Of a stretch of 64,000 nt of DNA, positions 33,189-44,500 are shown piece after piece. Both the position numbers and the translations under genes were made by a program. Position 1 is the first letter of the stretch, and each line of letters starts with the position of its first letter. The stretch covers positions 202,760,002-202,824,001 of the forward strand of contig OW240912.1 of the NCBI GenBank assembly GCA_933207985.1. Reading direction: 5' to 3'. This stretch comes from Pelobates cultripes (taxonomy: Eukaryota > Chordata > Amphibia > Anura > Pelobatidae). A model generated the notes under the pieces. It saw only the letters and a list, made by a program, of their open reading frames with translations, did no database searches and was not told the DNA's origin.

Positions 33189-34342
33189 TTAGATAATATG
33201 TCTTGAGCCGTTGCATGGCTCTATAATGTAGGGGACAGTAGGCCTATGGTATGAGCCAGATCGCGTAGGCGAATCTGGTGGGCCGATAGCAATTAGCGAA
33301 TGTCTTTCTTTATAGTCTTGACCTTTGTAGAAGGTAGTTGTAAAATCGCCTGTACGGAGTCTATTAGAAATCCGAGAAACTGAACCCTCTGAGAAGGTTC
33401 CAGGTCCGATTTCTGAATGTTGATTACAAAACCTAGTTTTTGTAATAAGGCCATCATCATGTCGGTGTGTTGACGTAAAAGGTCTGGATCTTGAGCCATT
33501 ATCAGGATTTCGTCCAAATATATAATGGAACGAATCCCCTGGGATCAAAGTAGCGCCATCACTGGTTTCATCAGCTTTGTGAAACACCATGGTGCGGAAC
33601 AAAGACCGAACGGGAGACATGTGAACTGCCAGATTTCCTCTTGTCACAGGAATTGAAGAAAAGTCTGATGGTTGCGGGCGACAGGGACTATGAGATATGC
33701 GTCCTTGAGATCGAATCTGGAGAACCAGTCTCCCACGCAAAGGAGGTCCCTGAGGAGATGGATACCCTCCATTTTGAAATGACGATATCTGACATGGTGA
33801 TTCAGGTCTTTCAAATTGATTATTGGACGCAGATCTCCAGATTTTTTGTTGACCAGAAAAACGTTGCTTAGAAAAGTATGTGGGAAGGGTGATCTTTCTA
33901 TTGCCCCTTTTCCCACCAGTTTGTTCAACTCTGTTTGTAATGCCAGGTTGTCTGTTGCAGACATCCGTAATGGTGTAGGTTGTGTGTCCTGGAAGGAAGT
34001 CGAAAGGAAATATATTTTTAACCCTTTGACTGTGTGTGGGATCCACAGATCCTGTGAAAGCAGTTCCCACTGTTGGAAAAAATGGGTTAGTCGACCTGCT
34101 ATAGGTACATTGAAAAAAGGAAGGTTTATTACCTGGAGCAGTGCGTCCACATAAGGAGGCAGATCCACGTCCCCGGGTGGATCCTCTATTGGTGAATAAC
34201 TGCCGGTGGTAGGGTCGGGGGGGTCCCGAGTTCTAGTAGTTTTCTGAGGGACGAGGCCTGTAGCCTGTGAAGGCAGCTTTGCTGTTCGCTCGGCCTCTAT
34301 AACGTCCAGCACTCCCAGAAAAACGACCTGACTGGGAGGCAA
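33189..34342 (-). pseudogene. Reverse transcriptase of the decayed DIRS element
   Basis: A 232-codon frame (34342-33644) contains GDLRPIINLKDLN, HFKMEGIHLLRDLL and FDLKDAYLIVPVA, the classical first half of a DIRS RT. After a stop it resumes with QFTCLPFGLCSAPWCFTKLM and YLDEILIM at about 33510. The catalytic box therefore reads YLDE, losing the second Asp of YxDD. A 293-codon frame (34070-33189) overlaps it in the gag frame; see the findings. Confidence 0.7.
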
Positions 34343-35403
34343 GTAACCTGCGTAGGGAGGATTGGGCTTTGTTTAAGGTAGTAAATACCGCTACATGTTT
34401 GGATAGATCTCTCATGAAAGAGTCCCCAAATAATAAGCCATTGGCTTCTGGTCCCAGTTCTCAGGATCTTAAGTCTGCTAATTTAGCATCGAGTTTATAT
34501 AGTGCCGCCCTGTGTCTCTCAGTGGATATAGCCACATTTGCGTTGCCCAGGAAGCATAGAGCTCTTTGGGCCCATTCTCGGACTGTGTGTGGGTCAATCT
34601 CCCCACTAGTTATAGCTTCATCAGCTAGTATGAAAATTTGGATGATGGGACCAGCGATATCCAGGAGCTTGTCCTGGGCTGTCTTAAGACCATGCTCAAT
34701 ACCCTTGCGAGGGTCTTTCCCTGTTTTAGTGAGGAAGGTCACAAATAGCTGGTCAAACTCTGGCGTGAGAGTCACTTTACTTGGTATAGTTGGCAAAGGG
34801 CATTCGGCACTGAGTTTAGCCCTTATTTATTTTTCAAGGGGCTTACTCAGCCACATCTTGCAAAAATTAGAGATGTGGTCAGGTGGGGCCCATTCGGCCG
34901 AATGTGGATGTCTAATGACCCTAGAGTCGAAAAAAGGAACACCCGAAGCATCCAGAAGGGCGTCTGAATCGGGTCCCTTGGGCATAGAAATATTTGTATC
35001 TGGGTCTTTTTTGGCAATGAATGCTTCCTTGACAAATTCTGATGTAGAATTCCCTAGCGCATTCGCAGAGGGCTCCTCATCAGAATAGGCTAGGTAATAA
35101 TCCTCTACCCCATCGCCCGTATTAGCTGTAGAACCCTCTAAGGGGTTGAAGATAGCCTGGGCGGGGCGAGTGACAGTCAATTTTAGGGACTTAGCAGGAG
35201 CCTTGCCCTTGCCCGCAGAGACCCTATCCCCAAGGGCGTTTACATGTGATTTCTTAATCCGAGGGCTGCTGAGAATCATCTGAATCAGAAGGTAGACATA
35301 TATTAGGGTTGACTTCGGTTGAAGTCTTCTCATGGAAGGCTGCTAACGCCTTGGGGATGGATTCGGCAATGGTTGAGAAATTACTTGCTCAGTGTTATCA
35401 GAC
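34233..35403 (-). pseudogene. gag-like gene of the decayed DIRS element
   Basis: Three in-line pieces are open: 35333-34827 (168 codons), 34796-34461 (111 codons) and 34415-34233. They include FFDSRVIRHPHSAEW, TPEFDQLFVTFLTKTGKDPR and VREWAQRALCFLGNANVA, which match the intact element's FDPRTIRHPRSLEW, TPEFDTTVVVFMSRTGRDPR and VREWAQRAICLLGNTNAA. Stops separate the pieces. The product would be the structural protein. Confidence 0.7.
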
Positions 35404-35476
35404 ATGGTCTATTAATTGTGAGCTGACAGTAGTCAAGCAAAGGAAGTATTGAGTGGGGTTCACCCAACAGTGCTTA

Positions 35477-37377
35477 CATGGGCATCCACAGGGGGGGAAG
35501 GGGAGGCACTTGCCCTCCCCCCACCCCCTGATTTTTCAGCTTGTTCTGCTATTTTTCGTGTGAAATTGAAAATACAGTGCAATACCGGCGCTGTGTATGG
35601 AGAGAGACAGGGATAGGAAGCTGCATCTTATCCCTGCTTCTCTCTCCTAACTGAATCCGCAGGGGAGCAACACAAGCAGCCAGAGACAGCCTATGGATCA
35701 GGTAAGTGAGGCATGGAGGGAGGGGGGAGAGACAGCCTACGGATCAGGTAAGTGAGGCATGGAGTGAGGGGGGAGAGACAGCCTACGGATCAGGTAAGTG
35801 AGGCATGGGGGAGGGGGCAGAGACAGCCTACCGATCAGGTAAGTGAGGCATGGGTGGGAGGGGGCAGAGACAGTCTACCGATCAGGTAAGTGAGGCATAG
35901 GGGGAGGAGGCAGAGACAGCCTACCGATCAGGTAAGTGAGGCATGTTGGGTGAGGGGATAGAGAGACGGCCCACCGACCAGGTAAGTGAGGTGCAATGGG
36001 GAGGGGGGCAGAGACAGCCCACCCACTGTAAGGAGGCATGGGGAGGAGGCAGAGACAGCCCACAATCAGGCAAGTGAGGCATGGGGGAGGGGGCAGACAG
36101 ACAGTGGGGCCACACCAATCAGGCAAGTGGAGGCATTGGGGAGGGGGGCAGAGACAGCCCACCCACCACTCAGGTAAGTGGGAGGCATGGGGAGGGGGCA
36201 GAGACAGCCCACCCATTGGCAGAGACAGCCCACCGCAAGTGGGGAGGGGGAGGGGCAGAGACAGCCCACCACCAGGTGCAAGGAGGCATTGGGGGAGGGC
36301 AGAGACAGCCCACCGACCCAAGTGAGGCATGGGGGAGGGGGGGGAGACAGGCCCCACCATCATCAGGTAAGTGAGGCATGGGGAGGGGCAGACAGCCCAC
36401 CGACCAGGTAAGTGAGGCATGGGGAGGGAGCAGAGACAGCCCACCCATCAGGCAAGTGAGGCATGGGGAGGGGGCAGAGACAGCCCACCGACCAGGCGGA
36501 GGCGGGGGGAGGGGCAGAGACAGCCCACCACCCGCAAGGAGGCATGGGGAGGGGGGCAGAGACAGCCTACCGACCAGGTAAGTGAGGCATGGGGGAGGGG
36601 GGAGAGACAGCCCACCAACCGGGTGAGGCAGGGGGGGCCAGAGACAGCCTACCGACGCAAGGGAGGCATGGGGGAAGAGACAGCCTACCGATCAGGTAAG
36701 TGAGGCATGGGGGGGAGGGGGCTGAGACAGCCTACTGATCAGGTAAGTGAGGGATGGAGCAGAAAGGAGAAGAAATAAAAATGAGCAGAAAGGGGCAGCA
36801 AGGAGCTGGAAGGGGCAGCAAGGAGCAGAACAGGTAAAGTAGGAGAAGGAGCACAAAGGAATACAAATGAGCAAGAAGGGTCTGCAAGGAGCAGGAAGGG
36901 TCTGCAAGGAGCTGGAAGGTAAAGCAGCACAAAGATAAAATAGAAGGAGCAGAAAGGGTCAGCGAGGAGCTGAAAATGGCAGCAAGGAGAAGGAAGGGAC
37001 AGAAGGAGCCGAATACCACTGAGCGACCTGGAAATCTGGAGCTGGAGGAAGCCTTTGGGGTTAAACCATTTGAGAGCGGTTTCACCCCTTAAAGGAAAGA
37101 GAGCACCCAGGCTTCCTGGCATCATAGCATTTTCATTGAGATGAAGTTGTTATGGTGACCAGAATGTTTCTTTAATTTGCTTAAAGAAACACTCTAGTGT
37201 CAGGAATAGAAACATGTATTGCTGACTCCATAGTTGTGAAAACGCTATTCACCCTGGCTTTATGTGATAATGACTATGCTCCTCCCCTTCATGACACTGT
37301 CAAAAAGGGACCAAGCATGGATGTCATTACAATTATGCCCCCGCCCCCCCCCGGAAAAATTCCTACGGACACCCATG
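35477..37377 (+). mobile_element. hAT-A copy 2, non-autonomous hAT element
   Basis: It begins CATGGGCATCCACAGG and ends CCTACGGACACCCATG. The 8-bp target duplication AGTGCTTA is exact at 35469-35476 and 37378-37385. Ends, left module, purine-rich tract and right 350 bp match copy 1 at 7042-8850. The central minisatellite is different. Three-frame openness on both strands between 35870 and 36700 is caused by the repeat. Confidence 0.88.
35690..36750. repeat. ~45-bp minisatellite with repeated CAGGTAAGT, inside hAT-A copy 2
   Basis: Units read roughly GGCAGAGACAGCCTACCGAT, CAGGTAAGTGAGGCATGGGG plus a G-rich spacer. I count 13 exact CAGGTAAGT motifs, a perfect 5' splice-site consensus on the plus strand. 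Copy 1 has the same text once, at about 7268. Confidence 0.85.
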
Positions 37378-37427
37378 AGTGCTTAGTAAATTATAAATGG
37401 GGCCCCTTCCAACTCCTTGCTGCCCCT

Positions 37428-37894
37428 TATTGCATATGTTTTTATTGATTATATATGGATGTGTGGATTGACATAAGTAACAGATGGTATAAGTCACATG
37501 GCTTTCTTTGTATGAGAGATCTGGAATGTAAGTTGGGGGTTTTGTCCGTATATGGCTAGAGTAGGTCTCTCTTGGCTCTCTGGCTCTCTCTCTATGTAAA
37601 GATGTAAGGATGTAACTCTCCCGTCAGGAGTCCAGCAATTACCATCTGCTGTTGAACATCCATTATCCTGTAACATCCTTTGTTGTTTTATTATGTAAGA
37701 ATAAACCTGAAGAAACCGTAAGTCAGATTGCGTATTAGTACTTTCCATTAATATAGACATATATTAATGTGGAGAGCAAATTTGGCCCAAGACTATATAT
37801 ACAAAAGACTTGTGCATATATAGCAATCAACTGAAGACAAGAAGAAATTAAGAAGATTCAAAATTAACATTGACGATTCCAACCAGATTTTACA
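37428..37894 (+). repeat. 5' LTR
   Basis: It matches the 3' LTR at 49684-50166 with scattered substitutions and small indels, including a 6-bp tandem difference near ATGTAAGGATGTAA. AATAAACC (about 37703) could be the polyadenylation signal. The text downstream begins TTGGCCAGCCAGCCAGCC and does not resemble a common primer-binding site. Confidence 0.8.
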
Positions 37895-38239
37895 TTGGCC
37901 AGCCAGCCAGCCAGTCTTCTGTTCAAGTTTTGTTCCCACTTCAAGGGGGGAGAGAGAAGAATCGAGTTGCAAAGCTGTTTTGGAACTGGGAAAACAAACT
38001 TGAAGAGGAAAAAAAAAGAATCTAGACTGTCACAGAAGAACTGTGGTTTGTAAGAAAAATAGTTTTCAAATCACAAAGACTGTACAAGACTATTTTCTAC
38101 AACTGAGACAAAAAGCACAAGATACAACGTGAATTCTAGAAGCAAGCACGTGGCAGAGATTGGCAATCATTCAGATCCAAGTCCAGAACTGTGCAGCTGT
38201 GTGGATGAAGCAACTAAATAGACAGAAATAACTGATCTG

Positions 38240-39820
38240 GTGAGTAACATGGAATTCATAAATGACATTGCAGAGAAAAGTAAATTGCAGTTTGCATTTA
38301 ATAGCAGCTATTCAGATGCTGTATTGTGGCAATCTTTATACACACAATGTGAAATTGCCAATAGTGAAATTGACAGGAAATTGTTTGTTAATCAGAAAAA
38401 ACAAAAGATCAGAAATGTTATGAAACTAGTGTGTACTTACAATGCATTTATTTGTAAACGAAATGCAGGTCAAGACAATTTAGAATTAGCAGATGATGAA
38501 GTAGATTTGAATAGGTTAACAGAAGACAAATCAGATTTAAATGAACAGTGTAACAATGTAACACAGAGTACATGCTGTAACTGTGAGAGATTGTCAGAAA
38601 GTCTGTGAACTAGAGGATAGAGTTGAATTAAGAAATGATCTTATTTGCCAGCTTAGAAATGAAGTAAAGCAAGTGTGTGTTAATTCAAGAAAATACAGGC
38701 ACAGAATTTAATCCCAGAACCAATAGATACTGAAAATGTATCCTCACAGAGTGATTTGCAGAAGTGTAAATTTCAAGACAGTGGTGCAAAACGTAATTTG
38801 AAAATCCATGAACAATTACTGAAAATTGTGAAATGTATTCCAGTTTATGACATGTCAGTGGATGCATTTACTAATGCTGAAATGTTTGAGTCAAATCTGG
38901 ACAAATATAGCCTAAATGATGAACAAAGGAATAGACTATTTCAAATATGGCTGCCGACTCAAATGGCAAGTAGACTGACCGCGCCCGTAAAATGTGAGGA
39001 CAATGATGAAATAATATATGGAAATAAGCAAAACAGATTAACACAATAAAATTAACAGGAAATGATTTTGCAGACATTGAAATGTTGGAAAAACTAAAAC
39101 CACACAATGATGAGGATATTTTTAGTTTTCTTGTAAAATTTGAAAGTGCATATAGATTTGTTGCCGATTTTCCCGAAGATCAGTTAATTAATGAATTTGT
39201 GAAAAAAATCTGCAAGATCTAGATCCAACTGCAACTGTGATAGCTAGAGAAAAAAGCACTTTGAATGACATTGCTTTATTCTTAGATAACTTAAGGAGAG
39301 AAATCAGAAATGAAGGGGTTAAAATGACTTGTGGAATTAGGCAGAGAAAGAAACTCAGACCTGACACACCTTGTCCCCCTCCTCCTTTTTCTAGGACAGA
39401 GTGTAAAAGAGTGATACAGACAGCTGAGCCCCTCCCAATTTGCTCAACTAAAAACTGCAGAGTTAACAATAAAAAGCAGAATATAACTCTTAAAGTTATT
39501 TGTTTTTGGTGCAATAAACAACATTATTTAAGGTCTTGCAGATATTTTATCCGAGATATCAAATCAAAAGCAAATGGGAAATTAAATTTGTTGATTGAAA
39601 ATATTGACAGAGAAAATACATGTAGTGATAAATCAAAGGCCTTTCCTTGTAAACCTATAATCAGACAAATAAGAGCAAGTTTAGCTAAATCGAAATTAGG
39701 AGACAGACAAGCAATGCAGTGTAACACAGAAAGTTATAAGAATCAGATAACTTCAAGAGATATGATCAGTTTAGGGAATGAGCATGGATATGTGTGCCAA
39801 CAGATGTACACAGGCTGATT
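38240..39820 (+). pseudogene. gag-like gene of the LTR element, broken
   Basis: Open pieces are 38250-38608 (about 119 codons), 38756-39049, about 39050-39220 (a capsid-like stretch, KPHNDEDIFSFLVKFESA) and 39237-39818 (193 codons). The last piece contains CFWCNKQHYLRSC, a zinc-knuckle-like motif one residue shorter between the second Cys and His than the usual CCHC. The N-terminal piece is charged and probably helical. Stops and frameshifts separate the pieces. Similarity to a known Gag family was not established; the role as Gag is inferred from position between LTRs, the knuckle, and the absence of enzyme motifs. Confidence 0.55.
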
Positions 39821-40791
39821 CCAGAATTAAGAACAGCACACAAGAAAAGAGATCTATGTTAGTTTGTTGTTTTAATGAATTGTTAGTCTGAACTGTTTTT
39901 TCATTGTTTTTATGTGTGTTATAAGAAAGTATTAGGTTAATTAAAATAAAAATTGACATCAAGTTTGCAAATATGGCAGGATGAAATACACTAATGTAGC
40001 AGTTAGGAACATGCAATGTATGTTATATTGGGTGTATGCGATTATACAGTAACTCCAATCATTTTACAGAAGGAAAAAAACAATAGATTTATTCTTTGTT
40101 GCTTCTGGGGTTGATTTAAAATCTTTGATTTAATTCATAAGAATGAGATTTTAATGTCATGACTGATAATGGATTACTATATTTTGCAAAGCCTGGACAT
40201 ACATATCTTTTGACTATAAAGAAGACAAAAGTTTTGATAGGATAAAACCTAGATTTACAAATACATTTGATGTAGGAAACAATATATGTTTTTTGTAGTT
40301 TGTTTCATGTGACAAAATAATGCCAGTGTTAAGACAATATTGCTAAGTATAGTGGAAAACAATATTTTGTTGTAACATCTGATATGTGATTAGGTTGTAC
40401 CTCCAGATTATTAAACAGTTTAAAAGGGGGGTATGATTAATAAAAAGTTTGGAAAATTAAAATGTTCAGAAAGATTTTAATATAAAGGACATTTAAAGAT
40501 TATACATCACATGGCATACATGCAATGACCACTGGATGGTAGATCTCATGGGAAGAAATGAGAATGTTGTGTAGTCCATGTAATTCAATGTTAAACTGTA
40601 TAATAATAATGATATATAAACATTGTAAGCCATTGTATTGATGCTGCACATCTGTTTTAATGTAGGTAAAGCGGGACAGATCATTGTGGCAGTAAATTAG
40701 GAAAGAATTCCTTTAGACAACTGGACATCGACTGTTGGAAAGAGATTTTCCATCTGATCTGCAAACTGTAATGGAAGATTCTACAGAGTTA
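39821..40791 (+). other. LTR-element interior without recognisable genes, left of the DIRS insertion
   Basis: AT-rich, with stops in all frames. No pol motif was found. Confidence 0.5.
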
Positions 40792-40838
40792 ATTGTAGAT
40801 TATGCTAGCGTAGTGTACAGATAATCTTAATTTTAATA

Positions 40839-40991
40839 ATGACAGGAGGCGAGTATTTTGCATAAACTTTCTTTACTTTATGCCTCCAGCAGCACAAGTC
40901 AATCAATCAGAAAAGAAAAAGTTTAACCAATCAGAGTCCAGCACCTCTTGTATATAAGTCCCTGACAGGCTTCCCATTTCCTCTTTCTTTG
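40839..40991 (+). repeat. Left inverted terminal repeat of the DIRS element
   Basis: It begins ATGACAGGAGGC and contains CCAATCAGAG, TTGTATATAAGTCC (TATA box) and CTTCCCATTTCCTCTTTCTT. It is inverted relative to 47001-47154. The small differences (GAGTATTTTG here, TTCCTATTTTG there) are also preserved in the internal complementary region. Confidence 0.92.
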
Positions 40992-41450
40992 TTGTGATCA
41001 TGCCGGAAAGCGACAATTCTTTCGTAAATGCAGAAACTTGAACGTAATAACTTGTCAACTTGTCAACTTGTGGAAACTTGTGGAACGTAGAGAATGTCTA
41101 GGGTCCGACTTCTGTCTCATGAAGTGAGATTAAGCTGAAAGACATAGAAAAAAGGTGAAAGGCGTGGGAAAACGACTGTCGTCCGCATATCAACCTTTAA
41201 GTCTAGTCTTAACTCTAGCAAGAAACTCCTGTAGTATCTAAATTCTAAAAGTAACACCTCAACGTTAGCATTACTAACAGTCACATAATCCTATGTACAC
41301 AGAGAGGTATAGTCTGATCTGATAACTGAACTAAATAGTAAATGACATCTGGTTTAAGCGTCCCTTATCCCAGTTTTTACCCATAGCTAACTGAAATAGT
41401 GTGTGAAACCTCAGAGTATAGGGAGGGAATGACCAAGAAAAAAGGGGGGG

Positions 41451-41552
41451 AAAATACTCGCCTCCTGTCATTATTAAAATTAAGATTATCTGTACACTAC
41501 GCTAGCATAATCTACAATTTTATTACATGACAGGAGGCTTCCTATTTTGCAT
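41451..41552. repeat. Internal complementary region (ICR) of the DIRS element
   Basis: Bases 41451-41519 are the reverse complement of the left end 40792-40864. Bases 41516-41552 are the reverse complement of the right end (47129-47165). The two halves overlap by AATT. In DIRS1 the ICR is thought to template joining of the two cDNA ends into a circle. It begins immediately after the recombinase stop codon (41555-41557). Confidence 0.92.
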
Positions 41553-41554
41553 TT

Positions 41555-44500
41555 TTAACGCTGGGGTAAAAACGCTAAGGACGCGTGTGATGATTGGCGA
41601 AAGTAAAACACCCTAAAGGTATTCTCTCTGGTCCAATCCGCAGTACGTAGAATGTCCGCAAGGGAGGCACCCGCCGAGAAGGCCTTAGAAGCCGCCGCCC
41701 CTCGAACCGAATGGGCCCCGAAACTAGCATCTATCCCGGCTAGTGACAGCAGCCATCGTATCCATCTAGCTAACGTAGTAGTGGTCACTGGCTTGTATGG
41801 TCTGGTATACGAGATTAACAGCTGTCCCGATCCGGTAGCCCGAAGCGGCGCCGTAACCTCCACGTAACGGAGTAAGGTGGAGACGACACAAAGACGAGGA
41901 ACCGCCGGAAAAAACGGGTAGGACACGGATTTGGAGTCCGTCTTAGTCCTTCGGGATATCAAAAACGTAACACCGACGGGCGTTATCGTAAATCCGTCCA
42001 CGTCGAAAGCCCGAACATCCGATACCCGTCGGAAAGAGACTAAGCACAACAATAAGGTAAGTTTGGCTGCTAATTGTCTGAGTGATAGGTCAGCGTTATC
42101 CGGCCAGTTCTGAATGAAACGAATGACCACGTCCACATCCCACAGTTGGCGATACCTCGGTGTCGGTGGTCTAGCCAATTTGATCCCTCGTAATAGTCGA
42201 CATATTAAGGCTTCCTGACCCACTGGATTCCCGTTAACTGGAACATGAGCCGCCGATATAGCGGATCGTGTAACGTTAATGGATCGGTATGATTTCCCGT
42301 TGGAAAACAAAGTGGAAAGGAAATTCAGTATGTCTGATACAGGTGCTGTAAAGGGATCGAGGCTCCTTCCCAAACACCAGCGGTCCCATACATTCCATGC
42401 TGCCATGTAGTTACGTCTAGTCCCTGGTGCCCAAGAGTCCCAAAGGAGGTCCTTAGCCGTTTGCGATAAGCCTGGGATTGCCCAAGATCCCCTGAAAGCG
42501 TCCAGGCTACCAACTCTAGACGTTCTTGAAGTATGAGAGGATGAGGTTCCGCATCCGGATTCGTAAGGAGTGTGGGGAACGTTGGTAAGACCAGCGGGTG
42601 GTCGTGAGATAGTGCGAGCAAGTCGGGGAACCATGCCTGGCTTCTCCATAAGGGTGTGATCAGGATCAGCGATGTCTTGGATGTGCGTAGTTTGTGGAGC
42701 ACTCTTGCTAACATCGAGAAAGGTGGGAAGGCATACGCTCCCATCGAAGGCCAGTGCTGTAGAAAGGCATCCACTGCTTCGCTCTGGGGATCCGGCAACC
42801 AGCTGTAGTACCTCGGTAGTTGCGTATTCGTGCGTGAGGCAAAAAGGTCTATGTGGAGTGGTCCCCTGATCGATCTCACCGTATTGAAGATCTCCGTGTC
42901 CAGATGCCAATCGCTGGAGTCCCGCCAATGACGAGAGAACCAATCCGCCGTGAGGTTGTTGAGGCCTGGTAAGTATTCCGCTCTGAGGGTTATGTTGCGA
43001 GGGAGACAAAACTGGTAGATGTCCTTGGTAGCCTCCGTCAATGTCCGTGATCTGGCTCCTCCCAGTCTGTTCACGTATTGGACTGCCGATATGTTGTCCA
43101 TGCGTAGCAGTATACAACAATTGGACACATGTTTGGCCAGGCTGCGGATGGCGAATGAGCCGGCTATCAACTCCAGGCAATTGATGTGTAGTGACTTTTC
43201 TTCCTCCGACCAGGGACCTCCCGTGGATGCGTGTGCGCAGTGGGCTCCCCAGCCCCACAGGCTGGCATCCGATTCCAGGATGAAATCCGGGTTCGAACCG
43301 AATATGGCTCTGCCGTTCCAAGCCTCCATGTGGAGCAGCCACCAACGGAGTTCCGTCCGCACTTCCGCGGTTATCCTGATCGCTTGATCGTATGAGTGAC
43401 CCTGTCTCAGGTGGTGAGCTTTCAGCCTTTGCATGGCTCGGTAGTGGAGGGGTCCCGGGAAAATTGCTTGAATGGAGGATGAAAGTAGGCCGACAATCCT
43501 GGCCAGTAATCTCAGAGGGACCATGTCTTTCCGAAGAAAACGCCGTATCTCCTTCCGAATATTCGCAATCTTCGTCTTGGGAAGGCGGAGTGTGCATGTT
43601 ACTGAATCTATCTCGAATCCGAGGAACTGCACCACTTTCGATGGGGAGAGAGCTGACTTTTCCATGTTCACGATGAAACCCAAGGATTCCAGAAAGTGCA
43701 CTATGAATTTCGTCTGAGAACGCAGTTTGGAGTCGTTGTTGCAGAAAATAAGTATATCGTCTAGATAGATTAGGCATCGGATCCCTCTTGTCCGTAAATG
43801 CGCCATGGCTGGCTTCAGAAGCTTCGTGAAGCACCAAGGGGCGGAGCTGAGACCAAATGGGAGGCACGTGAACTGGCATGTGCGTCCTTTCCAGTGAAAT
43901 CGAAGGAAAGGTCGACTGGACTGTGCCATCGGAACTGACAGATAGGCATCCTTTAAATCCAGTCGTGTGAACCAATCGTGCTCCAGTAGTAGATCTCTGA
44001 GGAGATGTATGCCCTCCATTTTGAAATGTCTGTAGGCTACGAATGAATTCAGTTCGCGTAGGTTGATGACAGGTCTGTAATCTCCTGTCTTTTTCTGAAC
44101 TAGAAATATGTTGCTGATGAAACCCGTGTCGTCGGGGGCGAATTCGACTGCCCCTTTGAGGAATAGTGCTCGGACCTCGTCGTCTATGAGCTTGGTGAGT
44201 TCCACCGACGTTCGTATCGGTTGTGGTCGACGTGATTGGGTCGGTGTGTGCGCGAAATCGATCTCGTATCCCCTGATCGTTTGAAGGATCCAGGCATCGG
44301 AGGATATCTTTTCCCAGTTCTGCGAAAAAAGAGACAGTCTGCCAGCAGTAACAGGGGAGAGGCACAATGGTACTTGAGGGGTGCTCACCTGTATTGAAGC
44401 GCCCGCGTCCGCGGGTACGAGCTCCTCTGGGTCTGAAGGTTCCTCTCGAGAAGGGTGGTCTCGATGGGAAGAACGACTGAGAAGTTTGATTCCTGGGGCC

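Larger units (their letters stand above)
33046..35468 (-). mobile_element. Decayed DIRS1-like retrotransposon, 3'-truncated
   Basis: The minus strand carries gag (35400-34230), then RT (34342-33200) and the beginning of RNase H (ESDASL at about 33050), where it ends against the SGNH fragment. Protein blocks align with the intact DIRS element at 40792-47165 but differ a lot, so it is a distinct older lineage. The recombinase and the terminal repeats are missing. hAT-A copy 2 inserted at its 5' side (target duplication at 35469). Confidence 0.8.

Noticed and set aside
35875..36700. Pro/Leu-rich minus frames of up to 189 codons
   Set aside because: They are by-products of the 45-bp minisatellite inside hAT-A copy 2.
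43019..43387. Plus-strand frames inside the DIRS genes (122 codons here, 194 codons at 44520-45104)
   Set aside because: They are antisense shadows of the RT and gag genes.
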